Assembly: GCA_026225945.1 (NCBI GenBank)
Contig: JAMJFZ010001264.1
Coordinates: 2,756,501-2,820,500 of the forward strand
Direction of reading: 5' to 3'
DNA length: 64,000 bases
Origin: Cricetomys ansorgei
Lineage: Eukaryota > Chordata > Mammalia > Rodentia > Nesomyidae
The position numbers and the translations under genes were made by a program. Below the pieces are notes generated by a model. It was not told the origin of the DNA and did not search any database. It was given only the letters and a program-made list of their open reading frames with translations. Positions 1 to 11,290 of this stretch are shown piece by piece (the stretch's first letter is position 1; every line of letters begins with the position of its first letter).

Positions 1-254
1 GAAAGCTGACAGCTATTTTAAGCCCACACAGCAATCTCCCTGTCTGATTTGGAACTTGAGGAATCAGAGTAATTCTGCCCCTAGATTTTTTTTTTTTTTT
101 CAGCAGGCATGTATAATGAAGATAATACATTAGCAAACCTCAGAGTTAGAGAAGACAATTATGTGTGGCTATTCTGTGGATTAAACCAACCATGGACCAG
201 ACAAATGAAACAAATGGCAAGTTGTAGAGTTTAATGTAATGAAAGCAGCAAACT

Positions 255-465
255 GTGCGAGTACTATGCTAGCCATTCCCATGGACAGTTCCCCTCACCT
301 CCCACCCTCCTTATGGGGCACATGATACGTGGAACCTCCCTTCCAGATGAGAAATGTCAAGGAATTCATACAAGGTCACAGAGCAAGTCAGAGATGGAGC
401 TAGAATTTGAAGCGCCGAACACACAGCGTGGGCTCCCGAATCTAAGCTAGGCACTCTTGCCAACC
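255..465 (+). repeat. MIR SINE (ancient mammalian)
   Basis: The order of CCAGATGAGAAA, AAGGTCACAGAGCAAGT, GAGCTAGAATTTGAA matches the MIR core and its downstream part. Diverged; ends approximate. Confidence 0.55.
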
Positions 466-1311
466 AAATTTATACGGCATAAAATAACAAAGTAAAGAAA
501 CTAAACAGTGAACTGGGGGGGGGGACATCCATTCATTAATGAGAACACACATAAAGGACAATTAGTAAACGATAATTTCCTATTCCCAAAATTGAACATA
601 CGCTCTAAGTCGAACTCTAATTCCGTTGCATATCCATCATTCAGGGTTTCATTTCATTCAGGGGGATAAAGGTTACTGGGAAGTGGCACAGTGTAAACTG
701 GGGGTGAGAATATTAGAAGACACCACGGCAGAGGAGTACCTCAAATCACTAGGGACCAAGAAGTGCAGCACTAAAACAAGAAGGGCAGTCAGGAGGAGAC
801 TGGCACCCATATAGCATCTCCCCCTGAGGGTGGCCAGGGAGGGCCTGGCAATCCTCACAGGGAACAGCTAAGAAGTTACATTTATTCATTCATTCATGTG
901 TGCTTTATACATGCAAGAGATTGCATTCGTCACTGTGGAGGACACAGGAGGTAGAGGGACACAGATCCAGACAAAGACCATGTGGAGACTAAAAATGGGC
1001 CAGGACAAGCCGCCCTCACACAGAGCAGGGTTTAGTTAGTCCCCTCAACTTATGGATGAAATGCGGCTCCGTCACACCGGGCAACTTGTGAACTGGGGTG
1101 GTCACATGGAGGGAATAGTAGGTTGAAACACACAGTGCCTAGTGGGACTCTCTAACAAACGGCCTTCAATATCATGCTAAGGATCTGGGTTCTATATAGC
1201 AGGCCTGGGAATGTTTCATTGGGTAGCAGGATAGGATAGCTATGCTTCAGAAAAATTAAATGAGCAGGATGCTATGAGCCAGGGAGAATAGAGACGAGGC
1301 AGAGGGCTGGA

Positions 1312-1442
1312 AACCATAGGAACACACACCTATAATCCCAGAACTTTTGAGGCAAAGGCAAGAACATCCAAAGTTCAAGGCCAGCCTTGGCTACACCCCA
1401 GGCTACCCAGAGCCACATGAGACTTTGCCTAAAATACCAGAA
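1312..1442 (+). repeat. B1 SINE
   Basis: Diverged B1: CCTATAATCCCAGAACTTTTG and TTCAAGGCCAGCCTTGGCTAC are the standard B1 landmarks in order. Confidence 0.8.
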
Positions 1443-1483
1443 CCAATAACAAAGTATCAAGTCTGGGTATCCAGACTTGGGGA

Positions 1484-1625
1484 GCTGGGCATGGAAGCTC
1501 ACAACTGCAAGCCCAGCATTCAGGAGACAGAGGTAGGGTTGCTATGAATTGGCGAACAGCTACATAAGGAGCACCAGGCTAGGTTGGAATACAAAGCAAG
1601 AACTGTCTAAAGTAAATAAATAAAA
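1484..1625 (+). repeat. B1 SINE, diverged
   Basis: GAGCTGGGCATGGAAGCTCA followed by AGCCCAGCATTCAGGAG and a degenerate tail; second B1 in tandem orientation with the preceding one. Confidence 0.65.
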
Positions 1626-1629
1626 ACTC

Positions 1630-1815
1630 ACAAGTAGCAAGTGCTGCTGAGGATATGAGAAATCAAAGCCTACCGACTGTGGTAGAAAGGCAAAATGATG
1701 CAGCCACACTGGAAAACAATTGCCAGTTTGTTAATCATAGCTCTCACAGGACCACAAATCCCACTCTTCCTAACTCAGGAGAAATGGAGAAAAATATCTG
1801 CATAAAAACGTGTAT
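1630..1815 (+). repeat. L1M fragment (ancient LINE-1), 5' piece
   Basis: Contains the L1 ORF2-end signature (ACTGGAAAACAATTGCCAG, CCCACTCTTCCTAACTCAGG). The 3'UTR of what looks like the same element resumes at about 2540, with SINE and LTR insertions between. Confidence 0.65.
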
Positions 1816-1917
1816 ATGATATTTATGTATAATTTATAATTAAATGATATTACTTATAATATCTCCCCATAAAAGATACACCTAAATGTACAGGCAAGAA
1901 AATTAAGAATTCAAGAC

Positions 1918-1993
1918 CAAAGCCAGACGTATTGGTGCACACCTATAATCTCAGCAACTTGGGAGGCAGAGACAGAAGAACTGGCTACATATT
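1918..1993 (+). repeat. B1 SINE, 5' half (split by an LTR)
   Basis: GTGCACACCTATAATCTCAGC and GGGAGGCAGAGACAG mark a B1. It stops at 1993 and resumes at 2360 (ATTCAAGGCTAACCTGGTC). Confidence 0.75.
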
Positions 1994-2359
1994 TGTCTTA
2001 GTTAGGGTTTTATTGCTGCGATGAGACACTATGACCAAGGAAACTCTGATAAAGGAAAACATTTAATTGGGGCTGTCTTACAGTTCAGAGGTTTAGTCCA
2101 TTATCGTCATGGCGGGAAGCATGGCAGCACGCAAGTAGACACAGTGCTGGAGAGGCAGCTGAGAGTTCTACACTCAGATCGGCAAGCTGCAGGAAGAGAG
2201 AGGGAGCCTGGGCCTGGCTTGAGCATTTGAAACCTCAAAGCCTATTCCCAGTGACATACTTCCTCCCAAAAAGGCCATACCTACTCCAACAAGGCCACAC
2301 CTCCCAGTAGTGCCACTCCCTCTGAACCCATGGGGGTCATTTTCATTCAAACCACCACA
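1994..2359 (-). mobile_element. Solo LTR, ERVL/MaLR-like, inserted in a B1
   Basis: A 366-base element with TG...CA termini flanked by a perfect 5-bp duplication ATATT (1989-1993 and 2360-2364). The 5-bp duplication is the size typical of class III ERVL/MaLR elements. The same family recurs in opposite orientation at 41587 and 51809 (starting TGTGGTAGTTTGAATGAG). No internal region is present. Confidence 0.8.
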
Positions 2360-2442
2360 ATATTCAAGGCTAACCTGGTCTACACAGTGAGCTCCAAACC
2401 AACCAGAGTTAGACACAGTGAAATCCTCAAAAAAAAACAAAG
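2360..2442 (+). repeat. B1 SINE, 3' half
   Basis: Continues the B1 interrupted at 1993 (CTGGTCTACACAGTGAG) and ends in an A-rich tail. Confidence 0.75.
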
Positions 2443-2539
2443 GGAAGAAAGTAAGTTCAAGTCCAATCTGGTCAATATTGCAATGCCCTGTCCCCCCAAA
2501 AATGCACCCCTCAATAAGATAAGAAACTAAGACGAGGTC

Positions 2540-2775
2540 AGATCCAAAAGATCAGACGTATTTTATGTTTAAATTTCTGAAATATCCAGAATAGGAAAAT
2601 CTAGAAACAGAACTAGGACCGGAGCACAGGGGTCCCTTTGAGATGATGGAAATGTTCTACAATAGGCTGTGGTGATGGATATGTTTGTGAATATACTAAA
2701 AATCACTGAATTATACATTTTCAATTGGTGGATTGTATGGTGCATGAACCATATCTCAGTACAGCTTCTAGAGAG
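2540..2775 (+). repeat. L1M 3'UTR fragment
   Basis: AATATCCAGAATAGG ... GTGAATATACTAAAAATCAC ... TGAACCATATCTCAGTA is the well-known 3'UTR of old mammalian L1 (L1ME-like). Confidence 0.8.
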
Positions 2776-2785
2776 AAGAGAAGGG

Positions 2786-3012
2786 GTTGGGAAGATGACT
2801 CAGTCAGTAAAGTATTTATTGTGCAAGCACAAGAACCTGGGTCTGGACAGACAACATCCATGTTAAAAAGTGTGGATGGGAATAGCAGCACAGGTCTGTA
2901 ATTCTAGCTAGGGGACAGACACAGGCAGATCCCTGTAGCTCACTGGCCAGCGAGTCTCTTCTAAATCAGTTAACTCCAAATTCAGCATGAGACCTTGTCT
3001 CAAACAATAAAG
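2786..3012 (+). repeat. B3/B2 SINE
   Basis: TTGGGAAGATGACTCAGTCAG (tRNA-derived head, A-box region) followed by a B3-type tail ending CTTGTCTCAAACAATAAAG. Confidence 0.7.
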
Positions 3013-3017
3013 TGGGG

Positions 3018-3240
3018 GGCTGGAGAGATGTCTCCTTCATTAAGAACACCTACTGTTCTTGCAAAGGGCCCAAGTTCAGTTCCCAGCACTCACACAATGG
3101 CTCACAACTCCCTGTGACTCTAACTCCAAGAGATCACCTTCTTCTGGCTTCTGCATGTACTTGAACTTACCATGCAACATACCCACACACAGAACATCAA
3201 CCCCTGGTCTCCACATACACACAAATACATACACCACATC
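3018..3240 (+). repeat. B2 SINE
   Basis: GGCTGGAGAGATGTCTCC head, TTCAGTTCCCAGCACTCACA B-box region and CTTCTTCTGGCTTCTGCATG body. An AG-rich low-complexity tract (about 3241-3335) follows its CA-rich tail. Confidence 0.85.
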
Positions 3241-3865
3241 GAAAGAAAGGAAAAGAGAGAGAGAGAGAGGGAGAGAGACAGAATGGAAGGAAGGGAGAGA
3301 GGAAGGAAGGATGGGAGGGAAGGGGACAAAGAGAGGTTCTTCCAAAAACAGGAAGAAGAAAAGTATCAGGAATCAAATTTTCAGTGTAGGGCAGGAAAGA
3401 GAAAGCGTGCTTCTTGGGCATCATGGGAAGGATAGTTAAAAGGTCCCTAAGAAGCTGCAGGCAGCATCCAGGTGACAAGTGTGAAGAGGAGATGGGTAAT
3501 TATAGCCAGCGGCAGCACTGAATGTTCTAGTTTTTTGAAGCACCATTGTGAGTAAGCAGTAATAAACAAGTAGAGTCTAATTAGGGTCCTATATATAGGT
3601 GACTGGCCATCATTACGTGTGGCTGCATGATTTTGACCACTAAAAAGAACTAAGATATTTTGGGAAAATGAACCATGACCAAATGCTATAAAATCATGAA
3701 ATTTACAGCTAAGGTAGAAATAGATTTGCCCATCAAATTGCAGGACATTTTGGCCTACCTATTTTTATAATAATGAAGAAACTCTGTGCATCAGTAGTAT
3801 CTCTCATTCCACATGCAATTTTGCAACTTGCCTTTGACACTCCCTTATTAAAAAGTGGACTCTAG

Positions 3866-4035
3866 GAAACCGGGGGATGGCTCAGTTGGTAAAGAGCTTG
3901 CCACATGGTGACACACCCTTGTAACCCTAGTGCTGAGGAGGCAGAGACAGAGGATTGCTAAGGCTTGCCAGTCAGTCAGCTTGGCCTACTGGGCAAGCCT
4001 CAGGTTCCAGTGAGAGACTGTCTCAAAAATCGAAG
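3866..4035 (+). repeat. B4/B3-type SINE, diverged
   Basis: GGGGATGGCTCAGTTGGTAAA head joined to B1-like GTAACCCTAGTGCTGAGGAGG and GAGACTGTCTCAAAAA. Confidence 0.6.
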
Positions 4036-4040
4036 GTGGA

Positions 4041-4255
4041 GGGCTGAAGAGATGGCTCAGTTGTTAAGAGCAGAGGGCCTCATGAGAGGCCCCAGCACCC
4101 ACATGGCAGCTTTCTGTAACTCCAGAGGATCGAATCCCCTCTTCTGGCCTCCACTGGAATTGCATGTATGTGGTGCAAAGACTTACCCATGGGGCGAGGG
4201 GGGGGGAAGGGCATAAAATTAAAAATAAATAAATAAATCTTAAAAAACAAAAAAA
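4041..4255 (+). repeat. B2 SINE
   Basis: GGCTGAAGAGATGGCTCAGTT head, CACATGGCAGCTTTCTGTAAC and CTCTTCTGGCCTCCACTGG, ending in AAATAAATAAATAAATC. Confidence 0.85.
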
Positions 4256-5399
4256 AGAACAACGCCCTCACAGCTCAGGAATCCCATGGAAGAGGAGGCA
4301 GAAAAGTTGTAAGTCAGAGGGGATGGAGGACACCAGGATTACGAGGTCCTCTGAATCAACTAAGCAAGGCACATATGAGCTCACAGACTGAAGCAGTAAG
4401 CACAGAGCCTACATGAGTCTTCATCAGGTCCTCTAAGTATATATTACAGCTGTCAGCTTAGTGTCTTTATGGAGTTCCCGACTCTCGGAACAACTGAGTC
4501 TCTGATTCTTGAGCCTACTCTTGGAGCTCTTTTTCTCCTGTTGGGTTGCCGTGTCCGACATCAATGTAGTAGCTTTTACTTCATCTTATCATATTCTATT
4601 TTGTCGTGTTTTGTTGTTTTTTCTTAGAAGCTTGTTCTTTTTTTATGAGGGACAGAAAGGGAGTGGATCCAGAGAGGAGGAGAGATGGGGAGGAACTGGG
4701 AATACAGGGACGGGGAACTATAATCAAGATATATTATATGAGAAAAGAATCTATTTTCAATAAAAGAAACAAACAGAAGAACATTTGAAAGGCCACCTTC
4801 TTATCTCACCTAGCCGAGCAGATATTGGATTAGGAAAATAAACACTTAAAATTCACAAATAAATTAAAGTAACAATGTCCAAGGAACAATACTCTAGGTT
4901 GACCCCTGACCTCCACACACATGCATATGTGCTCCCACACTCAAACACATCAAAAGAAGTGGACTCTATTTCAGTTTCCCTATAGTCTGTTATGATCAAG
5001 AGAACATTGTAGAAGTGACACTGTAAAACGCAAAAGGCCAAGCCTTAAAAGAATCCTCCTTATAACACCCCATCTGGAAAGCCAACTACCAAACAGAAGA
5101 CCCACTATGCTATGAAGAAATATAAGCCATTAGATACAACAGCCACACACAGGACTTCTAAAGCACCAACCATGTAAGTGAAGCCTTCTCAGACATTCCA
5201 GCCTGATCACCAAAACCAAAAATGAACCCAACAGAATGTTTACCATGTGCACCAGAAGAACACCCCAGCCAAGCCCTGCCTGAGTTCCCAAGCCATGGAT
5301 CATGAGCAGAACACACTGCTGGTGTTCCCCGCCTGAGTCTTAAGGTAGTTTGTTGGACAGCAACAGATAATTGTATCCTGAGATTACTGGTGGATTTGT

Positions 5400-5515
5400 T
5401 ATCATGTAGTTACATACCTTGAGTCAACGACTTCCCCTCTGGACCTCAATTTCCTTATCCATAAAGTGAGGAGTCTGCACTGGGTAGCTAAGGTGCTTTC
5501 CAGTTCTGATAATCT
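5400..5515 (-). repeat. MIR SINE, reverse orientation
   Basis: TCAATTTCCTTATCCATAAAG is the reverse complement of the MIR core. Ends approximate. Confidence 0.6.
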
Positions 5516-5707
5516 GAACCACAGTCCAGACACTGTGTTCTGGGAATGCAGAAGGTACAACTGTTTTGGGAGTAGCCAAGGCAGCCACAGACCAGGGGTC
5601 AAGTGCCCCAGAGGGTGTGGATCAACGGAGGCAGTGGCTAGAAAAATGTAGGGCATGTAAGTGTTCACTAGATACATTACAGTTTGGAAACACAATGTTC
5701 CCCCACA

Positions 5708-6150
5708 GGATGGTGTACTGAAATCTTCATCTCCATCTGGTGGTGCTGTTTCAGGGGGTGGTAGAAACTTCAGGAAGTGGGCCCTAGCTGGATGAAGAAA
5801 GGAATGGGGATGTGCTTTTGAAAGTTATTCCTGGTCCCCAGTCTCCCCACCACCTACTCTCTCTGCTTCCTTTATGCCACATGCTCCCCCCATCGTGAGG
5901 GCAGTAAGGAACACTCCACTGAGAGGGGCATTTGCTTCTGTGGGCAAGGGCACAGTGAGTGTTGCCCTCCTGCCGGCTGCATGCGAGGTGTGTGAGCGAT
6001 CTGGGAGGCTAGGGTTCCCCTGAGCCACCAGAACCAACAACTAGAACCATGGACCAAAACCTCTGAATCCATGAGCTCAAATAAACCATTCCTTCTTCAA
6101 GTTGTATGGCTTGGGTATTCTGTCCCAGTGACCAAGGCCTAACTGAGACA
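5708..6150 (+). mobile_element. Diverged LTR of the rodent/mammal MaLR-like group
   Basis: ATCTGGTGGTGCTGTTTCAGG start, AGCTCAAATAAACCATTCC polyadenylation-type segment and a TAACTGAGACA 3' end parallel the solo LTRs elsewhere in the window, with greater divergence. Confidence 0.6.
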
Positions 6151-6574
6151 AAATATTTTTTTCATTATCCGATGCTTACAAGCTCTGTGAGTATAAACAA
6201 GCTAATAGCTCTCATCTCCAAGTTTTCCACCTGAAAAATAGATTTCTTTAATGTACCTATTTCTAAATAGAAGCCTTTGTGAAAATCCCATGCAAAACAG
6301 TAATCACCAGCATGCAATGAGGACGTAAAAAATTACTGAATTCATAAGTGCTAAGAGGATGTAAGAGTCTGAAGTCAAAGCACGATTCTTAAATGCTAAC
6401 TTTGTCAACTCTGCTGTGAAGACCTTGGCAGGCAGCAGTCTCCCTGAGCCTATATCCTACTTCACACAAACATACATATGGAGACTTGTCTGGTAGAAAA
6501 GTCGTGAGACTTAAATGAGGTCTTGCAGGTGAAAACATACAGATTCGGCTTCATCATTGTATGCATTTGGGTTG

Positions 6575-6745
6575 GGGTGCATGCAGGAAGACAGGGTCTC
6601 AGGTCTCCAGATCCTTCTCCCTCAACCTCCTGGGTGCTGGGATGGCAGGCATGCACCACCACACCTGGAACGCTGGAGCTGAGAATGCAATCCAGGGCTG
6701 CGCGCACGCTAGGCAAGCACTCCACCGACTGAGACACCAGCAGGT
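6575..6745 (-). repeat. B1 SINE plus ID/B4 fragment, reverse orientation
   Basis: AGACAGGGTCTCAGG ... GGTGCTGGGATGGCAGGCATG is a reversed B1; CTAGGCAAGCACTCCACCGAC is the reverse of an ID-type tRNA-derived head. Confidence 0.75.
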
Positions 6746-7851
6746 ATGTATGTTTCTTAAGTACACGGAAGTCCAGCCAGGGACACGCCTTCCCACCTCA
6801 TCCTAAATCTTTGCCCCTCTCTGGAACTCTGAAAATGAGAGAAATACATCCAAAGAATCACTCCATCCAGTGTTGATTCTGAAAAACTCTCAACCCTTGG
6901 AAGAGGAAGTCTTGGGCTCATTTTCCAAGGTACCTAACAAGGCAACAATGCATTTGCATTTTACAGTCTGTGCCTTTCCAAAACAAGGAGTGAATGCCTG
7001 TGGCGTTAGCCCTGAAATCTTGATAATGGCACATTCCTAGGGACACTGCTCAATAGAGAGGTGGAAGCTAGCTAGAGAAGCCACTTACTGGGGTGCACAG
7101 GGGGAACAGAGAAGTGATCTGCTTCTACCTCTGAACAGGTCTTGGCTGACATGGTATTTGAATATGCCAGAATCCAGCATCAACTACAAAGAATTAGGAG
7201 TTAGGACCCAGTCCATCAAGTCAGCCTCTGCCCATGGAAGCTCCGCCTGCCCTTGTTCTCTACCTCACTCTTCTCAAACCTGGGCCTCTGTCCCTCTGTG
7301 TTTCAAAACTGCATTGGGAACACAATTTAAACCAGCCATGGCTCCTCCTCTAATTGACCACCACTGTCTGTAAATCCGGAGAGTTACTATAGAAACTACA
7401 CCACACAGTCCCCAGACATTTGCTCAGAAAGGAAACTACATGTTGGGACTAGGAAAAAAGAGTGGGATCCAGCACGTTGGAGGCCTTGGGCATTTCTCAA
7501 GGTCTGGCTGCAATCACCTTCAGTAGGTCACCCAGACACTCATTAAAAGACACATTTCCCCTAAACATATCAAGCTACAGGTGGGCATAGGAGAACTGGA
7601 CTATTTGTTTACTCGGTTGGTTGGTTGACTTTCTCTGATAGGAATACATACCCTAGACAAGCCACTAATTCATGGCCATCCCCCTGCCTCAGCATTCCAA
7701 CTGCAGGAGATTATACTAAGAATTGGACTTCTTTTTGCAATTTGTATATACACACATTCGATTTTTGACATCCAATTGGGACCAAATGCAGACGACTATG
7801 AAAACTGCATTAAAAAGGAAAAAAAAAAAAAAAAAAACCAGCACTGACAGG

Positions 7852-8060
7852 GCTGGAGAGACGGCTCAGTGGTTCAGAGCATGTGCAGTGCTCTCTCAGA
7901 GGACCAAAGCTCAGTTCCCAGAATCTACATCAAGCAGCTCAGAAGTGTCTATAATTCCAGGGAGATCCCATCCCTCTGGACTCTAAAGGGGGTTACCTTC
8001 ATTCAAATACACACACCACAGAGAGACACAGAAGTAAAAAATAACAAAAAAAAAAATTAA
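7852..8060 (+). repeat. B2 SINE
   Basis: GGCTGGAGAGACGGCTCAGTG head, AGCTCAGTTCCCAGAATCTAC and an A-rich tail; preceded by a 20-base poly(A) run at about 7820. Confidence 0.85.
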
Positions 8061-9513
8061 AAATTAAACATAGCACTGGTGAACCAAACAAGACAAAAGT
8101 CAATTTCTCAGTGTATGTGTACCCAAGACAATTAAATCATAACCATAGTGAAAAGTTATATTTTTTAAAAAACTGCTTATCAAATACACAGGCCCAGACA
8201 CAGGAGCCCAAATATCCCAAATCTCAGGCCAACCAGATCTATTCTGAGATAGAGATGTGAGATAAGATCTTGGCTGACAGCTTTCCTCTGGCCCCAGCCA
8301 TACTCAGCAATCCGGCTCTGCATTCCGAGTTAAGGTTTGACATCTGCAGGTGAAGGGGTGACCCCTCTAGTTATAGCAAATATGACTGGAGAAAGTTGTT
8401 GGATAGTGATTCGCCAATTCATACATCTGCATGACAAAGAGGGTGGAATCTCAAGACTAGTGGCGTCTGGACACCTAAGTGACACTCCAAAGATGTTTTG
8501 CAAATTGAAGGAAATAGACACCTGATGGCAGTCCTTGCACAACATGCTAACCCGTGGTCCCAGAACAAGAGACAACGGAGCAAGTTTGCCTCTGCGTCAA
8601 CAGTCCTGCTCTCAAAACCATCCAAACCCCATCTACACAGAGCTCGCTTAAATTTCACTCCGTGACAAGCACGCTGTGCATGCTGAGTATCCCTGAGTCT
8701 TTCTTTAGGTTATAGGTGGGGGAGTAGGACAGGAGCACCAATCAAGAGCATAAGTCTTTCCCACTGAAAAAGCACTGTTCCCGAGAACAGCAGTGGTAAA
8801 CTCCACTGCAGTGTCAGAAGCCAGAACTCCTCACACAGTGAGGTAACTCACCCTCACAGTGATGCCCATCTTAAACACAACCACTGGTCCAGCGCACACA
8901 CCGGTTTCCACTCCACCCCTCCCCCAAGGGTGGCTTTGGCCTTGACCCTGCAAATTCCAGCCGTCTCGACTAAATTCTTCATCAGCAACTGCTGAGATTT
9001 AACAGCGCACCACAAAACTAGAAAACAGGTTTCACCACACCACACCACTACACCAGTCACTGGCACATGCAAAAGAGTACTGCAAAAGCAGTCATTTGGG
9101 AAGTAACGTTAACACCTAGACGCAGCTACTTGGGGGGAAAAAGTATTTTAATCCGTCAGGAAACAGGCATTCTCCTTTTAAAAGACCTCCCGAAAGCGCC
9201 TCTCTCGTGGGAGCCCAGCAGGTAAATAACACCAATTCTTCCTTAAACCTTTCTAAAGAACCAGGCGTCCAGGCTTCGCTGCTCAGGCTTCTCCGGGAAG
9301 TAACTCAATCCAGCCTTGACGGGCAAGGATGGGGTGTCTGCAGGTGGGAGGAGGGGGTGAGACAGTACACCTCAAACTTTGCAGGTGCTCTTTTCAGCTG
9401 TTCTGGGCAGTAGCTGAGAAAGGCCTAACCCACCTGCTCTGCGTTCAGGACGGCTGGCATCCCATCCACCCAGATCTGCCCCCTCCGGCACTGCCCTCCC
9501 AGTGGCCCCTCAC

Positions 9514-9618
9514 CTTGGCCTCAAAAGAGATGCCATGCTGGAAGGCGTCCTCATTGTGCAAAGGGATCCGCAGGTCGTGCCCGTCGTCCACAAGGTTGTA
9601 CTTGGTTTTGCTGGGCAT
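9514..9618 (-). CDS. Nos1ap: Nos1ap coding exon 1: NOS1 adaptor protein (CAPON), first 35 codons
   Basis: Read on the minus strand, ATG at 9618 opens 35 codons beginning [20 protein letters not shown] and ending ISFEAK, directly followed by a consensus splice donor (AAG|GTGAGG, GT at 9513-9512). I recognise this as the N-terminus of NOS1AP, which leads into its phosphotyrosine-binding (PTB) domain; the rest of the PTB domain and the C-terminal ligand for the nNOS PDZ domain lie in exons outside the window. The protein is a cytosolic adaptor that links neuronal nitric oxide synthase to partners such as Dexras1 in neurons and also acts in heart muscle. The start has an excellent Kozak context (GCCACC before ATG), and no other minus-strand ATG occurs for about 650 bases upstream, which settles the start. 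Exon phase at the donor is 0. The exon sits inside a CpG island. The gene diverges from Olfml2b 44 kb away. Confidence 0.96.
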
Positions 9619-10130
9619 GGTGGCCCGCGGCAGACCCGCTGCTCCAGGGGCGGCGGTGTTGGTGGCCAGGAGCTGGCGAAAGCCCGGAGAGGGAACAGTG
9701 GGACCGAGAGAGGCGGAGGCGAGGACCGGGGTCGCGCGGTGGGTAGTCTGGGTGCCAGGCGGAGGCTGGGGGACCCGGAGCCGAGGGCGGAGCGGCAGAG
9801 GCGGCTCGGATGCGGCTGGCGCGAGCAGATCCGTGGACGCGCGGTGGCTACGGGGAGGCGGCCGGACAGGCGGGAGCGGGCGACGCGGAGCCCCGGCCCG
9901 GGACGCCGAGCGAAGGGCGCACGGCCCGAAGCGGGGCTAGACCCGGAGCCCGAACCCGAGCTCGGCGCGCACGGCCCGGGACAAGGAAGAAAGGCAGCGG
10001 CGGCGGCGGCGGCGGAGCGGGGTGCCTGTCACGGAGACGCCGGATCGGCTGCCAGCCCGCGGCTCCTCCTGCGGGGCGGGCCCGGGCCGACTCCTCCCGC
10101 GCGCCAGAGCCCCGCCCGCCCGCCGCCGCC
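9619..10130 (-). promoter_or_regulatory. Nos1ap: Nos1ap 5'UTR and core promoter region (extent approximate)
   Basis: This GC-rich segment lies immediately upstream of the Nos1ap start codon and must contain its leader and probably its start sites. GC boxes of the Sp1 type are visible at 10073-10080 (GGGGCGGG) and 10110-10117 (CCCCGCCC). No TATA box was seen, as expected for a CpG-island promoter. The transcript sense carries a (CCG)6 run (plus strand CGG x6 at 9998-10015). The minus strand has no ATG between 9619 and about 10270, so the leader is free of upstream start codons. The start site itself cannot be placed from sequence. Confidence 0.7.
9998..10015. repeat. (CGG)6 trinucleotide repeat
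   Basis: Six perfect CGG units on the plus strand, read as CCG in the presumed Nos1ap leader. Short and probably stable, but it sits in the kind of GC-rich 5'UTR where such repeats can vary in length. Confidence 0.9.
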
Positions 10131-10769
10131 GGGTCCGCCCCGCGCCCGGCGCCCGCGCGCGCCCGGCAGGTGAAAGTCCCCGCTGTGCCGGGCCGCACCG
10201 GGAACTTCGCCCTGGCCGGACCGCAGGACCGCTGCGATCCAGGCGCAGTCCGCTGGGCTGGTAACGGCGAAACAGCATCGCCTTTCATTTGTTTGTTTGT
10301 TTTGTTTTGTCTGAGGAGAGGGAGAGGAGAGATGTTTATTGTTTTTTTGTTTTCCCAAGAAGGCCCAAGATCTATCTACCCTTGGTCTGGGCCGCATTGA
10401 TTCTGAGATCTTCGCTTCTCATAAGAATCAAGTCGAAACCCAAATAGAGGGACTGTCTCAAGTGCTCTTTGTCCCTTTGGGTGTGTGGCTTTGGGGGAAC
10501 TGCAAGGTGTCTTTGGAAAGCATTCGAATTCTTTAAAAGTCATCAGCCTGGTAGAACTGGAGTAGGCTGAAAAGGGCACTAGGGACAAGAGATTCCAGAA
10601 GGTTCTTATGTCCTTAATTAAACTTCTATAACTGGGTATTGATTTTTTTTTAAGTTTTCAAAATTCTATGAGGTTTCTTAATAATGAGCAAATGAATCAG
10701 CCATAGGAAGATGTAGAGCCCAAATATTCATTGTGTATCAAAACCTCGCATATAATGTTGTGTAACAGT

Positions 10770-11290
10770 TTTCTCTGAGATTGAAACATTTTATCCTACA
10801 GGGAAACTCTTAAGCTGGAAAGTGAACAACTCAAAGTAGCTTCAGGAAGTCCCTGAAACCAGCCAGCTCCACTAGGCCCCTCCCTGCCAGAGTGAGCAAT
10901 AAAAGCTGAGAGTCTCCGATAAATGTGAAGATGAGTTGTGGAGAAGACTCAAAGGAGAAACGCTGCAAAGAAGACTCTGAGACCAGACCAATTGCCTAGG
11001 AGAAGCAGAAACCAGCCCAATGGCCTGGAAGAGGTTTAGATCAGAGACACTTGGAAAGGACACTCTCCAACCCTGCGGGCTGTGCAGTGTGCTCCAGCTT
11101 TTGTGAGCTGTCACCCATGCTGGGGTGGGCCTTGGCGATGCGGTAAGTAACCTCTCACCCATATTCCTGTAAGTAACCCCAGTAAAATTCCTTGGTTCAC
11201 CAAGTTGGACTTTGGTGGTAGCCATACTTTGGTCTACAGTGAGTTTCCTATCTGGGGTGAGTAGATGCGTGTTGTGACTCCCCAGGAAAA
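10770..11290 (+). mobile_element. Rodent endogenous-retrovirus LTR (family not named, ends approximate)
   Basis: Contains GAGCAATAAAAGCTGAGAG (polyadenylation signal) and the segment TCACCCATGCTGGGGTGGGC through CCTTGGTTCACCAAGTTGGA, which I recall as typical of a rodent LTR family. A 181-codon open frame on the minus strand (10872-11417) lies mostly within it and is treated as fortuitous. Confidence 0.5.

Larger units (their letters stand above)
1..9513 (-). other. Nos1ap: Nos1ap intron 1, 5' portion
   Basis: The sequence below the exon 1 splice donor at 9511-9513 (read on the minus strand) is the beginning of Nos1ap intron 1, which is very long in mammals and runs out of the window. No second coding exon was seen in it. 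It holds SINEs, ancient L1/L2/MIR fragments and LTRs listed separately. The parts at about 4300-5390, 6150-6500, 6750-7700 and 8270-9510 look largely unique, and nothing in them can be assigned. Confidence 0.9.
9510..10260. promoter_or_regulatory. CpG island at the Nos1ap 5' end
   Basis: CpG dinucleotides are dense from the exon 1 donor to about 10260, then drop sharply at the T-rich run near 10285. Surrounding DNA is CpG-poor. Long open frames on both strands here (up to about 220 codons) are Arg/Pro/Gly/Ala-rich and come from GC-rich composition, which removes stop codons; none resembles a protein family. Confidence 0.92.

Noticed and set aside
2021..2530. Open frames on both strands near 2.0-2.5 kb
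   Set aside because: They fall within the nested LTR and B1 insertions.
7158..7373. 71-codon open frame in Nos1ap intron 1
   Set aside because: No splice signals in a useful arrangement and no recognisable protein.
9329..10400. Overlapping open frames of 196-223 codons on the plus strand and 113-146 codons on the minus strand
   Set aside because: They overlap each other in several frames, are Arg/Pro/Gly/Ala-rich and sit in a CpG island where stop codons are rare. None resembles a family, and the true coding exon is on the minus strand at 9514-9618.
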